DNA of 64,000 nucleotides from Paenibacillus sp. FSL H8-0537 (GTDB taxonomy: Bacteria; Bacillota; Bacilli; Paenibacillales; Paenibacillaceae), in assembly GCF_038051995.1 (NCBI RefSeq), contig NZ_CP150290.1, positions 6,051,001 through 6,115,000 of the forward strand, read 5' to 3'. The notes beneath the pieces are model-generated. The model made no database searches. It was not told the DNA's origin and was given only the letters and a program-made list of their open reading frames with translations. Below, in pieces: positions 8,519-18,300 of the stretch (its first letter is position 1; each line of letters begins with the position of its first letter). The translations under genes and the position numbers were made by a program.

Positions 8519-9814
8519 TTAAGCTATCATCTGTAACTGAGCCTGACGTACTGGCCCTAACACGTGCTTTGCGTCATACGGCATTTGTTTGGTGCCCAGC
8601 GTATGCAGGACACGTATGAGTTTCCCACACAACGCCACAAGCGATTGTTTTTTCTTCAATGGATTCTGCGTTCGTTTGGTGAAGTACTGGTGCAAGGCCT
8701 TAAACTCCGCATTCTTTGCCACCATGGGCATGACCGCTCGAAACAACAGGGCCCTTAATCTTGCACGTCCACGTTTGGTAATACTGGATTTGCCTTTTTT
8801 CTTTCCTGAACTGTTCTCTTTGAGATTCAGTCCGGCTAGCCGAATAATCTGCTGTCCATGCTCGTAACCACTCAGATCTCCAACTTCCGCCAAGAATCCT
8901 GCTAAGGTGACCACCGCCACCCCCGGCACGGTGAGCATTTCCTTCGTTCCTGGGATTTGCCCAAGTAGACGTTCGACCTCGACTAGAATCTCTTCGAGCT
9001 GTCTGACAAACATGTCGTACTGCTCCAAAAGCGCTTTAATCTCGATTTGGGCTGCCGGAAGACCTTCCGTCAAACCGATCGAACTTCTCGCCGTTTCAAC
9101 CAGCAGCTCGGCTCGCTTCGTTCCGATCGCTCGTTTCACGTCTTTCTTCCATCGCTGAACGATGACTTCTGCCCCGAGGGCTACGATCTCACTTGGCATC
9201 GGAAATTCCCTTAGTGTAAGGAGCGAGGCTTTCCCTTCCCAATCTTTAAATACCTCCGTATATTCGGGGAAAAAGCGATCTTGCCAGTTCTGTATTCGTC
9301 TCTGCACCTGTCCGAGATTCACCATGATCTTCTCGCGAAGATTCATGAGAATCCGCAGATCGGCGTAGACACGCGTCGGCAATTTCGGCTGGCTGTACTT
9401 CCCGTTTCGTACCAAGTCCGCAATGACTTTAGCATCTTTATAGTCGTTTTTCGTCGGTGAGTTGTCTTCCAGTTCTTTGCTCTTGTGTACGTGATGCGGA
9501 TTGACAATAACCAAAGGAATACCTTGCTGGCTTAAATACTCCGCCAGGTTAAACCAGTAGTGTCCGGTAGGCTCAATGCCGAAGAGGACGTCGCTCTTGG
9601 CATGCTCCCGCTGCAGTTCCTTCATCCACTGAACCAGTTGCTCCAGTCCGGTACGGGTATTGGAAAAGACGCAGTCCTTTCCGAGTTCAATCCCCCGAAA
9701 GTCGATAGCGCGGGCCACGTGGGTTTCTTTCGCAATGTCTGCACCAACCACCAACGTTTTTTCCGAAATTCGTGTAATCCGTTGATTCTGTTTCTTCGAT
9801 TGTTTATACTTCAT
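8519..9814 (-). CDS. IS110-family transposase (DEDD recombinase)
   Basis: 431 residues from ATG 9814 behind AGGAGGACGCTC; the frame continues upstream to 9862 without a better site. The N-terminal RuvC-like DEDD domain begins with VVGADIAKETHVARA. The C-terminal transposase_20 region carries LTVPGVAVVTLAGFLAEVGDL and RLAGLNLKENSSGKKKGKS, where the family's catalytic serine is found. It looks full length and undamaged, so the element may be active. Confidence 0.92.
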   Translation of the reverse strand: MKYKQSKKQNQRITRISEKTLVVGADIAKETHVARAIDFRGIELGKDCVFSNTRTGLEQLVQWMKELQREHAKSDVLFGIEPTGHYWFNLAEYLSQQGIPLVIVNPHHVHKSKELEDNSPTKNDYKDAKVIADLVRNGKYSQPKLPTRVYADLRILMNLREKIMVNLGQVQRRIQNWQDRFFPEYTEVFKDWEGKASLLTLREFPMPSEIVALGAEVIVQRWKKDVKRAIGTKRAELLVETARSSIGLTEGLPAAQIEIKALLEQYDMFVRQLEEILVEVERLLGQIPGTKEMLTVPGVAVVTLAGFLAEVGDLSGYEHGQQIIRLAGLNLKENSSGKKKGKSSITKRGRARLRALLFRAVMPMVAKNAEFKALHQYFTKRTQNPLKKKQSLVALCGKLIRVLHTLGTKQMPYDAKHVLGPVRQAQLQMIA

Positions 9815-9904
9815 AATGAGCGTCCTCCTTTTAATTCGGGCAGTGAATGACCACCATTCCATGACCCAGCATACAGGAGGCGCTTTTTTTGTTCAAACCT
9901 CAAT

Positions 9905-9925
9905 TTAATTCATTACAGGAATGAC
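9905..9925. repeat. Leader repeat, copy 1 (upstream half, split by IS110)
   Basis: These 21 nt are identical to 29862-29882 and match 32759-32776 over 18 nt. At the other two places the repeat leads, after a short spacer, into the ribosome site and GTG start of an SMI1-family gene. Here the IS110 element intervenes, and the matching ribosome-site half lies at 8118-8134 before the GTG of the cohesin-like gene. Confidence 0.75.
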
Positions 9926-10175
9926 TCCTAAGTTGTTGATCACCTCATTTAGTATCGACACTATTTTCATTTTATTTATAGCGAATTTTGTCGAAATTTG
10001 TATTTACATTACTTTATTTGATTTTAAAATTCAGTTGATAAATTGATTTCAAAATAAAAAGCACCTACTAATGCCCTTAAATGGTTTAATCAGAACCAAT
10101 TAAGATCATCTATAGATGCCTTTACTTTAAGAAACTCGTTTTTGCTATAGCACAGCTAAGCATATCCAAGCTTAA
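9926..10175. other. AT-rich gene-free stretch upstream of the IS110 insertion
   Basis: No open frame with a ribosome site was seen and no strong terminator for the helicase gene. It probably held the original promoter of the cohesin-like gene at 8117, now about 1.8 kb away from it. Confidence 0.4.
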
Positions 10176-11624
10176 CTACAGCTTCCTTGCAGGCTGCACC
10201 TTAAGCAGCTTGCCTTTAACCGTCGTATTTTTCATTGCTTGCAGCACGAGGTTGCCTTTGCCATTCAAAATCTCCACATACGTCTTATTGTCCTCAATCG
10301 TAATAATGCCGATATCGACAGCTGTCATGCCCTCAATCTTCGCAATGGTGCCCACGAAATCAACTGCTCTGAGCTTGTTTTTCTTGCCGCCATTGAAATG
10401 CAGCTTGAGGATGTCCGCACTCAGCTGTGACTTCTTGTCTTGCTTCAATTCGGGACTTGCTTTCAGCTTCAGCTCAAAGCTTTCCCTGCGGCTGTCCACA
10501 ACATCTTCAGGCGGAGCCTCCGCCTGACGGATTTTAAACCCAATGTACGCCTCAACATTCGCGAGAAAGGAATCCTCATTTGGCGTCACGAACGAGATCG
10601 CCTTGCCTTTGTTGCCAGCTCGTCCTGTTCGGCCTGCGCGGTGGACATAGCTTTCCCTCTCCATCGGAAAATCGTAGTTGATCACATGGGAAATCCGATC
10701 AATATCAATGCCTCGCGCCGCTACATCAGTCGCCACCAAATAACGGAACTCGCCTCTGCGGAACTCGCCCATTACCCGATTACGGTCATCCTGCTCCATG
10801 CCGCCGTGGATTTTGCCAATCGGATAACCGAGCTGGGTCAGCTCATGATGCACCTCATCGACATTGACCTGCGTCCGGCAAAAAATGATGCAGCTGTCCG
10901 GGTTTTCCATTACGGTCACATCCTGCAGCAATTGAAGCTTGCGATTATCCCGTACGATAAACAGCGAATGCTCGATTTCAGCCTTCGTACTGCCCTCTCC
11001 TTTAATTTCAATATCAACGGGATCGTTCATGTAGCGATGGCACAGCCGCTCTACATCCTTCGGCAGCGTAGCGGAGAATAGAAGCGTCACCCGATCCTTG
11101 GGCAGCTCCTGAATAATCATTTCCAGCTGCTCGATGAAGCCCATGCTCAGCATTTCGTCCGCCTCGTCAATGACGAGGAAGCGCAGCTTCTCCAGATCAA
11201 TCGTATCTTTTTCGATATGATCCATAATGCGCCCCGGCGTACCGACGACCACATGATTTTTTTGCGTCAGCTGCATGCGCTGCGGGGCAAAGGGCTGCTT
11301 GCCATAAATAGCCGTCGCTTTAATTCTTTTGTAACGGCCTATGTTCGTAATATCCTCGGTTACTTGATCAGCAAGCTCTCGGGTCGGTGTCAATACGAGC
11401 GCCTGCGGCCGATTTTCGTCCCAATCGACCATTTCACAGATCGGAATGCCATAGGCTGCCGTCTTGCCGCTGCCGGTGTGCGACTTGACCGTAAGATCGC
11501 GCTTGCTCAGCGCAATCGGAATCACTTCGCGTTGTACAATGGTCGGCTGCTTGTAGCCTAAGCTATCCAGCGCCCGGGTAATGTCTTCACTTAATTGATA
11601 ATCCTTAAAGCTTGCTTCACTCAT
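10176..11624 (-). CDS. dbpA: DEAD-box ATP-dependent RNA helicase, DbpA/YxiN-like
   Basis: 482 residues from ATG 11624; the frame opens at 11663, but AAAGGAG lies just before the tandem ATG ATG at 11627/11624. Helicase motifs in order: Q-motif region ([13 protein letters not shown]), Walker [33 protein letters not shown] and [10 protein letters not shown]. The last 75 residues, around [16 protein letters not shown] and the VQPARKL end, match the DbpA RNA-binding domain that targets hairpin 92 of 23S rRNA in characterised orthologues. The likely role is late 50S assembly. It sits 31 nt downstream of the DinB-like gene and may be co-transcribed with it. Confidence 0.92.
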   Translation of the reverse strand: MSEASFKDYQLSEDITRALDSLGYKQPTIVQREVIPIALSKRDLTVKSHTGSGKTAAYGIPICEMVDWDENRPQALVLTPTRELADQVTEDITNIGRYKRIKATAIYGKQPFAPQRMQLTQKNHVVVGTPGRIMDHIEKDTIDLEKLRFLVIDEADEMLSMGFIEQLEMIIQELPKDRVTLLFSATLPKDVERLCHRYMNDPVDIEIKGEGSTKAEIEHSLFIVRDNRKLQLLQDVTVMENPDSCIIFCRTQVNVDEVHHELTQLGYPIGKIHGGMEQDDRNRVMGEFRRGEFRYLVATDVAARGIDIDRISHVINYDFPMERESYVHRAGRTGRAGNKGKAISFVTPNEDSFLANVEAYIGFKIRQAEAPPEDVVDSRRESFELKLKASPELKQDKKSQLSADILKLHFNGGKKNKLRAVDFVGTIAKIEGMTAVDIGIITIEDNKTYVEILNGKGNLVLQAMKNTTVKGKLLKVQPARKL

Positions 11625-11655
11625 CATAGAGCTCCTTTGGTGACTGTTGTATAAG

Positions 11656-12174
11656 CTAGTCAATTAAATATCGTGCTTTCAATACGTTCAAATGGTGCAG
11701 CTCGTGACCAGCGATAATATAGGCCAGCGCCAATGCCGTTACCTCGGAGCTGCTTGCGTTGCCGCGCCGTGCCAGCTCCTCATCGGAAAGCTTGCTAAGC
11801 AGCTTAAGCGTCGATTGCCTGATCGCCCGATATTCCTCGGCCAGCTCCTGGGTCGTATACTCATTAAACCTCGCGCCCGCTACAAACACCTCCTGCTCAA
11901 AACCAGGCAGCGGCGTCGAATCGCCCCGCGAAACCCGCAGCAGGCGATAGCTCATGACGCGCTCGGTATCATTAATATGGCCAATGACTTCCTTAATGCT
12001 CCATTTGCCTTCTGCGTATTTATAGTCGCCGCGCTCCTCTGGAATGCTTGCGAGCAGCTCGCTTGTCGTATCGTAGGCCTCAAGCAGCACATCCTTAATG
12101 CTGCCTTCCGGCACCTTTTCAATGTATGTTTGATAAAAAGGGTTAAAGTCATTAATAGAAGGTCGATTGCTCAT
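11656..12174 (-). CDS. DinB-family metal-binding protein
   Basis: 172 residues with the four-helix DinB_2 pattern. [25 protein letters not shown] supplies the first metal-binding His, and [14 protein letters not shown] near the C-terminus supplies the others. Family members include YfiT-like hydrolases and thiol-transferase-like enzymes. The substrate is unknown. Confidence 0.88.
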   Translation of the reverse strand: MSNRPSINDFNPFYQTYIEKVPEGSIKDVLLEAYDTTSELLASIPEERGDYKYAEGKWSIKEVIGHINDTERVMSYRLLRVSRGDSTPLPGFEQEVFVAGARFNEYTTQELAEEYRAIRQSTLKLLSKLSDEELARRGNASSSEVTALALAYIIAGHELHHLNVLKARYLID

Positions 12175-12299
12175 ATTCGTTACCTGCCTTTCTTTATTTT
12201 CAAAGCTTCAGTTTCAGAGATTGTAGCATTCCCGCCCCCGTTTGAAAAGAGCGCTGCCGCGTCCTCCCCGCTGCAATCGCAAAGCGGGCTGCTCCCCAA

Positions 12300-12371
12300 G
12301 GCGGAATCCTCCGCCCTAGTGAACAGCCCTCGTCTAACAGGTGGACTTAAGCCCCGCCTGTTATCTTTTTT
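12300..12371 (+). terminator. Plus-strand terminator-like hairpins with no plus-strand gene
   Basis: A GGCGGA-ATCC-TCCGCC hairpin (12300-12315) is followed by AACAGGTGG...CCGCCTGTT and a T-run (12336-12371). The T-run is on the plus strand, but both neighbours are minus-strand genes, so this may terminate antisense transcription or be left from a lost gene. Confidence 0.4.
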
Positions 12372-12394
12372 GCTACTCTAAGCTCTATTATACG

Positions 12395-14239
12395 CTATTT
12401 CGTTGCCACAAACGGTTTATCCTGCGAAACAGCCAGCTGATACAAGTAAATGCCTGTGCCGTCGCCAATCGCATAGTTCATAATCCGCTTGTTGACAGGA
12501 GCAAGCTCAGAGCGGTACAGCGTTGGGAATACCGGAACCTGATCGACCATGTATTGCTGCCATTCTTTATAAATGCCTTTGCGCACCTCTACATCAAAGG
12601 CTTTCTCCGACACGCCCTCGGCAAGCAGCCTGCTATTCTCCTCCGTCTCAAAACGCGGGAAGTTATAAATCGCATCTTTGCCATATAGACCCGCAGGGTC
12701 TACATCGATGCCAACAGACCACGCTGCCTGGTAAACATCAACCGCCGGATCGTCATCGCCATTAGAACCTACACGGTCATAGAAGGAGTTGAACTCGACC
12801 ATTTCCAGGTTAACATTGAGACCGATTGCGGCCCATGATTGCACATAATAACGGGCCAGTGGCTCAGCAATATCTCCGCCCGTCATCGAAATAAAGTTGA
12901 TGACCAGCTGGCTGCCATCTGGATTGGTGCGGAATTCACCGTTCAATTTGTAGCCTGCGTCATCCAGCAGCTTTTTCGCCGCTTCCGGATCGTAGGTTAC
13001 ACCTTTGTTCGTAGAATCATGGAACTCTGGGTGGGACGGCGGGATCAGCGTCGTTGCATTCCAGCGCAGGCCGTGATAGAACTTTTTGCCGACAGCATCA
13101 TTGTCCACCGCCTGCCACATCGCCTTGCGCAAATTCACATCGCCCATTTTCGCCTTGTCATTCGGCTTAACAGCCTTTGCTTCTTTATCCCATGTACCAA
13201 GCTTAAAGCCGATATACGTATACGCGCGGTCAATCATGCCAAGGAACTCGACGTTCGACATGCCCGCATTGTCCGGATATTGGTCAACCGGGAACGAATC
13301 GACGAGATCAACGCCGCCGCTCTCAAGCTGCTGTACAACCGTCGTCGGGTTGATGACCTTCAGCACAACCTCATCCAGCGCAGGCTCGCCGCGCCAGTAA
13401 TCGGCATTTTTCTCGAAGACGACCGACTCGCCTGGTACAATTGTTTTCACTTTAAAAGGTCCGAAGCCGATCGGCTTCTCGCGCACTTCCTTGGAAGCGG
13501 AAATTTTCGCTACATCCATCTCGCCAAAAATATGCTTAGCCAGCGGATATATCCAAACGCCGCCCGTCAGTAGAGACGGAGTAGACTGAATATACGTAAT
13601 TTGCAGCTGCTTGTCTCCAAGCACCTTAATGCCAGAAATCGTTTTGGCTTTGCCGTCATGGTATTCCTGCATGCCTTCAATATTCGTAAAATTGGAATCG
13701 TAGCGCGGACCGTCATAGTCCTTGTGACCGATTATCTCATGCGCGAACAGCCAATCCTCAGCCGTTACAGGCTTGCCGTCCTGCCAGTTCACATTGTCGC
13801 GAATCGTAAAGGTAAACGTGCGACCATCCTCAGCAACCTCATAGGTAGCTGCCCCATCGTTCGTATAGACGTAGTTCGCATCCCAAGTCAATAGTCCTTC
13901 GTCAAACCATTGGAGGACCATCGCATCCGGGTTGCCCGAATAGAAATTGAAGTTCAGCGTACCTTCAAATGGCGTATCGGACACCAAGCCGTAAGTCACG
14001 GAGCCGCCCTTCAGCGCCGTACCTTCATTAATTTTCACCTTGTTAAAATCCTCAATCGAATAAAGACCATCATCTTCAGCTGGCTCTGCACTTGCGCTAG
14101 CCGTAGGCTCAGCGCTCGCCCCAGGACTTGCGCTCTCGGCCGCCCCGCTTCCGCCATTTGATGTACATGCCCCCAGCATTAGCGCGAGCACAAGCATCAG
14201 CGAAACGAACACATACCTTGTCCCCATAACCTTTCTCAT
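12395..14239 (-). CDS. Oligopeptide ABC transporter substrate-binding lipoprotein (OppA-like)
   Basis: 614 residues. The lipoprotein signal ends LALMLGAC (Cys25) and is followed by a long Ala/Ser/Glu linker typical of surface lipoproteins. The body matches solute-binding family 5: GKPVTAEDWLFAHEII, the GFGPFKVKTIVPGESVVFEKN region and YDPEAAKKLLDDAGYKLNG. It captures peptides, or possibly other family-5 ligands such as nickel chelates or oligosaccharides, outside the cell. It is the last gene of the oppDFBCA-type operon. Confidence 0.92.
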   Translation of the reverse strand: MRKVMGTRYVFVSLMLVLALMLGACTSNGGSGAAESASPGASAEPTASASAEPAEDDGLYSIEDFNKVKINEGTALKGGSVTYGLVSDTPFEGTLNFNFYSGNPDAMVLQWFDEGLLTWDANYVYTNDGAATYEVAEDGRTFTFTIRDNVNWQDGKPVTAEDWLFAHEIIGHKDYDGPRYDSNFTNIEGMQEYHDGKAKTISGIKVLGDKQLQITYIQSTPSLLTGGVWIYPLAKHIFGEMDVAKISASKEVREKPIGFGPFKVKTIVPGESVVFEKNADYWRGEPALDEVVLKVINPTTVVQQLESGGVDLVDSFPVDQYPDNAGMSNVEFLGMIDRAYTYIGFKLGTWDKEAKAVKPNDKAKMGDVNLRKAMWQAVDNDAVGKKFYHGLRWNATTLIPPSHPEFHDSTNKGVTYDPEAAKKLLDDAGYKLNGEFRTNPDGSQLVINFISMTGGDIAEPLARYYVQSWAAIGLNVNLEMVEFNSFYDRVGSNGDDDPAVDVYQAAWSVGIDVDPAGLYGKDAIYNFPRFETEENSRLLAEGVSEKAFDVEVRKGIYKEWQQYMVDQVPVFPTLYRSELAPVNKRIMNYAIGDGTGIYLYQLAVSQDKPFVATK

Positions 14240-14259
14240 TACACCATCTCCTCCTTTTA

Positions 14260-15150
14260 TTAGCCTTTTCTTTGTCTTGCGTCCGTCGCGCGCTTCAGCG
14301 CTTGACCAACATTATTTATACTCAACATCAATACCAAAATCAGCACTGACGCGGGTAACCAGATCCACCATCTGCTCTCCAGGGTTTGCGGGTTTCTCGC
14401 ATAGCTGACTAAGGTACCGAGGCTCGGCGTGCTTTCAGGAAAGCCAAAGCCAAGAAAGGAAAGGCCGGATTCAAGGCCGATGTTCGCTGCCAGATTCAGC
14501 GTCATGGTCACAATAATAATGGAGCTGAGATTCGGCAGCAGCTGTGTAAACATGATTTTGAGGTGGGAGGACCCCAGCGTTCTGGACGCCTGAATGTAAT
14601 CCAGCTCGCGCTCCTGCAGCGCCTTCGACCGAATCAGCCGAGCAATGCCCATCCACAGGAATGCCGTCATAATAAGCGAAAATGAAATAATGCTGTATTT
14701 AGGCACAGCGGTTACGAACGCAATAACGATCATGAGCGTCGGCAAAATCATAAAGAAATCGACGAAGCGCATAAACACATTGTCTACGCTGCCGCCAAAA
14801 TAACCCGACAGCATCCCAATCAGAATGCCGATAATCCCCGTCATCAGCGTCACAATAATCCCGATGGACAAGGAGTTGCGCGTGCCGATGATCAGCTGCC
14901 CGAATACGTCGCGACCGCCATAGTCCGTCCCCAGCCAAAACTCGGCGGAAGGCGGCTTGTACAGCGAGAACAAATCCACGGTCACGATCTGCTTCTGATC
15001 CAGCACAAGCGAAATGCCATATACAAAGATGATGATGAGTCCTAGAAAAAGAAAGGAAGCAAACGCCACCTTGTCGCGGACAATTTCCCGCCAGATGATT
15101 TTCCAGCCGGAGGGGCTTCGGTCCGCCTCGGCGGTTGCAAGCTTGCTCAT
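14260..15150 (-). CDS. Oligopeptide ABC transporter permease (OppC-like)
   Basis: 296 residues, six predicted membrane helices and an N-terminal OppC_N segment (IWREIVRDKVAFASFLFL). LGTDYGGRDVFGQLIIGTRNSL is the OppC hallmark. The EAA-type loop reads ALQERELDYIQASRTLGSSHLKIM and contacts the ATPases. It lies 21 nt after the OppB-like gene. Confidence 0.92.
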   Translation of the reverse strand: MSKLATAEADRSPSGWKIIWREIVRDKVAFASFLFLGLIIIFVYGISLVLDQKQIVTVDLFSLYKPPSAEFWLGTDYGGRDVFGQLIIGTRNSLSIGIIVTLMTGIIGILIGMLSGYFGGSVDNVFMRFVDFFMILPTLMIVIAFVTAVPKYSIISFSLIMTAFLWMGIARLIRSKALQERELDYIQASRTLGSSHLKIMFTQLLPNLSSIIIVTMTLNLAANIGLESGLSFLGFGFPESTPSLGTLVSYARNPQTLESRWWIWLPASVLILVLMLSINNVGQALKRATDARQRKG

Positions 15151-15171
15151 AGTTTAAGCCTCCCTGCGCGC

Positions 15172-16134
15172 TTATTTAATCCGAATCCGGGGATCGACAA
15201 TGCTCAAAATCATATCCGAAATTAAAGCTCCCAAAATCGATGCGAGCCCATACAGCAGCACCAGCGCCGTCACGACACTGAAATCCCGCAAGGAGATGGA
15301 GCTTAGAAACAGCTGTCCCATGCCAGGGTAGCTGAAGATGCTCTCAATAAATACGGTGCCGCCAATCAGGCCCGTAATCTCATAGCCGAAAAAAGCGGCA
15401 ATCGGCAGCAGCGAGTTGCGCAGTATATGACGGTTATAGACGCGGGACTCTGAAGCCCCCTTAGCCCTTGCGGTCAAAATAAAATCACGCTGCTTCGTAT
15501 CAATAATTTCGCTGCGCAGCAGCTGTACCGTCGTCACGGTCGTAATCAGCGCCATCGACAAAGCGGGGAGCAGCAAATGATAGATTTTGCTAAATACATA
15601 CGCAGCCGTGCCAGGCTCTGTCCCCGGCTTGACGCTACCGCCTGTAGGGAACCAGTCAAAGTGGAAGCCGAACAGCCACAGCATAACCAAGCCAAAAATA
15701 AACAGCGGTGCAGCAAAGCCCAAATAGGTATAGCCCGTAATCAGGCGGTCCGCCCAAGTATCGTTGTAGCGGCCACTCGTAATGCCAAGCGGAATCGCGA
15801 TTAAGTAAGTCAATATCAGCGTCGCGACCGACAGCCAGATCGTATTAAAAATGCGCTGGCCAATGAGCTCGGACACAGGCATTTTGAAGCGGAACGATTG
15901 TCCAAAGTCGCCCTGGAGCGCATGGATCATCCAGTTCCAGTACTGCACATGCCACGGATCGTTCAGACCAAGCCGCTCGCGCTGCGCTTCAAGCGCCGCT
16001 GGGTCCAGACTCGGATCAACAAGGCCTGTGAGCGCATCGCCGGGCATCGCTTTAGCGAGCAAAAAGACGAGAATGCTAAGTAAAAATAATTGCGGAATCA
16101 TAATGAATATACGGCGAGCAATCGTTTTCCACAT
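15172..16134 (-). CDS. Oligopeptide ABC transporter permease (OppB-like)
   Basis: 320 residues with an N-terminal helix (IFIMIPQLFLLSILVFLLAKAMPGD) and five more. The EAA loop is DFILTARAKGASESRVYNRHILRNSLLP, and GGTVFIESIFSYPGMGQL is the conserved OppB/DppB segment. It follows the OppF-like gene by 2 nt. Confidence 0.92.
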   Translation of the reverse strand: MWKTIARRIFIMIPQLFLLSILVFLLAKAMPGDALTGLVDPSLDPAALEAQRERLGLNDPWHVQYWNWMIHALQGDFGQSFRFKMPVSELIGQRIFNTIWLSVATLILTYLIAIPLGITSGRYNDTWADRLITGYTYLGFAAPLFIFGLVMLWLFGFHFDWFPTGGSVKPGTEPGTAAYVFSKIYHLLLPALSMALITTVTTVQLLRSEIIDTKQRDFILTARAKGASESRVYNRHILRNSLLPIAAFFGYEITGLIGGTVFIESIFSYPGMGQLFLSSISLRDFSVVTALVLLYGLASILGALISDMILSIVDPRIRIK

Positions 16135-16136
16135 CG

Positions 16137-17075
16137 CTATCCACCTTTCCCAGGCAGAGCTACTAGATGCGTGCTTGAGATGGGCCTTAGTGAATAGGCC
16201 AGACCCTCTTCGTCAAAATAGTCTCTGTAGGCTTGATCATATTCGGCTTTTACCGCTGCTCTAAACTGTCGTTGCTTCTCTCGCTGTGTAGGGTCGATAT
16301 CAGGAATGGCTGCAAGGAGCCTCTTGGTGTAAATATGTTGAGGGTTATGAAAAATATCTGAGGTGGTGCCTTGCTCAACATGTCTGCCCTTGTACATAAT
16401 GCCGATGTGATCGCACATATGCCGGATAATGCCAAGGTCATGGCTGATAAACAAGTACGTGAGGTTTAATTCCTTCTGGATGTCCTGCATAAAATTAAGC
16501 ACCTGCGCCTGTACGGATACGTCCAGCGCCGATACGGGCTCGTCGGCGATAATCAGCTTCGGCTTTAAGGCAATCGCCCTGGCGATGCCGATCCGCTGCC
16601 GCTGGCCGCCGGAAAACTCATGCGGATATTTATAGATCGTCTCTGCGCTTAAGCCTACCTGCTCAAGCAGCTCTCGCACGCGCCGCTTCTCTTCCTGCGG
16701 AGACATCCGCTCGAAGTTGCGCAGCGGCTCCGCCACGATGTCGATGACACGCTTCTTCGGATTAAGCGAGGAATACGGATCTTGAAAAATCATTTGAACA
16801 TCGCGGCGGGCATTCAGCAAGCTTCGCCTGCCGCCTTCGTTCAAGTCTTTCCCTTCAAACATGACGCTGCCGGACGTAATCGCATTCAGGCCGATGATCG
16901 CCCGCCCCGTCGTCGTCTTCCCCGAGCCGGACTCACCAACAAGTCCGTAGGTGCTGCCCTGCTCAATCGACAAGCTTACGCCGTCAACCGCTTTGACCTC
17001 TCCAACCGCTCTGCCGAATAAGCCGCCGCGAATCGGAAAATGCACCTTTAAATCCTTAATATCAAGAAGCGCCAT
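16137..17075 (-). CDS. Oligopeptide ABC transporter ATPase (OppF-like)
   Basis: 312 residues from ATG 17075 behind GGGAAGGGGGC; upstream in-frame codons overlap the OppD gene. Walker A GESGSGKT, Q-loop FQDPYSSLNP, signature FSGGQRQR, Walker B LIIADEPVSALD and the switch His in SHDLGII are all intact. The tail (YFDEEGLAYSLRPISSTHLVA) is the form seen in Gram-positive AppF-like subunits. It overlaps oppD by 14 nt, suggesting translational coupling. Confidence 0.92.
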   Translation of the reverse strand: MALLDIKDLKVHFPIRGGLFGRAVGEVKAVDGVSLSIEQGSTYGLVGESGSGKTTTGRAIIGLNAITSGSVMFEGKDLNEGGRRSLLNARRDVQMIFQDPYSSLNPKKRVIDIVAEPLRNFERMSPQEEKRRVRELLEQVGLSAETIYKYPHEFSGGQRQRIGIARAIALKPKLIIADEPVSALDVSVQAQVLNFMQDIQKELNLTYLFISHDLGIIRHMCDHIGIMYKGRHVEQGTTSDIFHNPQHIYTKRLLAAIPDIDPTQREKQRQFRAAVKAEYDQAYRDYFDEEGLAYSLRPISSTHLVALPGKGG

Positions 17076-18078
17076 AGTCAGCCCCCTTCCCGTCCACTTT
17101 AGGAAAATAAAAAGTCCGATAGCAGGTGCAGCGGACAAAATGACCGGGACTTACTTCGTGCATCGCAGGCTCCGCCTCATGCGCCGCTTCCTGCATCCAC
17201 GGAATGCGGGAGCGGAAGCGGCAGCCCTCGCGGGGCAGCTTCTGCAAGGAGGGCACGATGCCCTGAATGACATGCAGCCGAGACTTCTCGGCACTGGCCG
17301 CCGGAATCGAGCTGAGCAGCGACTTTGTATAAGGATGCTGCGCATTCGAAATAAGCGTATAAATATCGGCGATTTCCACGATCTGCCCTGCGTACATCAC
17401 CGCTACGCGATCCGCCATTTCCGCCACAACGCCGAGGTCGTGGGTGATGAGGATGATGCCGGCTCCGATATCGCTCTTCAGCTTGCGGATCAGCTCCAAA
17501 ATTTGCAGCTGGATCGTTACATCAAGCGCCGTCGTCGGCTCATCGGCAATGAGCAGCTCCGGCTCATTGGCAATCGCAATCGCAATGACGACGCGCTGCC
17601 TCATTCCGCCGGACAGCTCATGCGGATATTGCTGATACGTATGCTCAGGGCGCGGAATGCCTACCTTATCGAGCAGCTCCAGCACCTTCACCTTGCGCTG
17701 CTCCGCCGTCAGCTTGTCGTTATGCAGAAGCAAGGCCTCCTCAATCTGGCTGCCAATAATCATGAGCGGATTAAGCGCCGACAGCGGGTCCTGAAAAATC
17801 ATACCCATTTCATTGCCGCGCAGCTTGTTTAATTTGCTTGGCGGCAGATGAGCCAAATCCTGCCCCTTATAATAAATATGCCCTTCGATTTTCGCCCGCG
17901 TGTGGAGCCCCATAATCGAAAAGGCCAATGCACTTTTCCCTGAGCCGGATTCGCCGACAATCGCTAAAATTTCATTTTTCCTGACGGTTAGCGAAACATC
18001 ATCCACTGCCGCATAATAGTGGTCAGCTATACGAAAGGACGTCGTTAAATGCTCCATTCTCAGCAATTCCTCACTCAT
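17062..18078 (-). CDS. Oligopeptide ABC transporter ATPase (OppD-like)
   Basis: 338 residues, first gene of the operon, with AGGGTGAT before ATG 18078. Walker [19 protein letters not shown], signature LSGGMRQR, Walker [13 protein letters not shown] and ITHDLGVV are intact. The oligo_HPY tail usually carries four Cys (CRFxxRCPxxxxxC...C); here it reads [14 protein letters not shown] with two Cys replaced, followed by VRCTCY. Function as an ATPase should be unaffected. An IS200/IS605 element ends about 35 bp upstream. Confidence 0.92.
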   Translation of the reverse strand: MSEELLRMEHLTTSFRIADHYYAAVDDVSLTVRKNEILAIVGESGSGKSALAFSIMGLHTRAKIEGHIYYKGQDLAHLPPSKLNKLRGNEMGMIFQDPLSALNPLMIIGSQIEEALLLHNDKLTAEQRKVKVLELLDKVGIPRPEHTYQQYPHELSGGMRQRVVIAIAIANEPELLIADEPTTALDVTIQLQILELIRKLKSDIGAGIILITHDLGVVAEMADRVAVMYAGQIVEIADIYTLISNAQHPYTKSLLSSIPAASAEKSRLHVIQGIVPSLQKLPREGCRFRSRIPWMQEAAHEAEPAMHEVSPGHFVRCTCYRTFYFPKVDGKGADYGAS

Positions 18079-18114
18079 ATTTAATCACCCTAACGAATTA
18101 TAATTTCGAGCGTT

Positions 18115-18300
18115 AAGTGAACTACCATCCACCTAAGAGGTGGTGGCTTCTTGGTCAATGAAGCTACCGCTCCAAGTTTACCCAAGCTTATAGGCTCGTT
18201 CCTAACCCCTAGTATGCAAGGTCACATGGCTAGTTTCAGTAGGTTTTGAGCAGCGTTTACATCCCTGTCATGATGTGCCTTACAGGCTGGACAAGTCCAC
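18115..18300 (-). ncRNA. Candidate omega (reRNA) guide RNA of TnpB
   Basis: In IS200/IS605 elements the TnpB guide scaffold comes from the 3' end of tnpB and the adjoining right end (family knowledge). Here the segment runs from inside the tnpB 3' end through the CTTGGAGCGGTAGCTTC region and the CCACC/GGTGG hairpin. The guide would be read from flanking DNA just left of about 18113. Exact ends are not determined. Confidence 0.4.

Larger units (their letters stand above)
8135..9904 (-). mobile_element. IS110-family insertion sequence
   Basis: The boundaries come from comparing flanks with two uninterrupted copies of the same leader (29844-29882 and 32741-32776). There, a TACCTCCCACTA-type block (TACCTTCCCCTA in the 29.8-kb copy) is followed directly by CTTAATTCATTACAGG. 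Here TACCTCCCACTA ends at 8134 and TTAATTCATTACAGG begins at 9905. The inserted 1,770 bp holds one transposase gene, a short 5' flank and about 385 bp of non-coding sequence 3' of the gene, as in IS1111-type members. No clear terminal inverted repeat was found. The ends are uncertain by a few bases. Confidence 0.7.
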
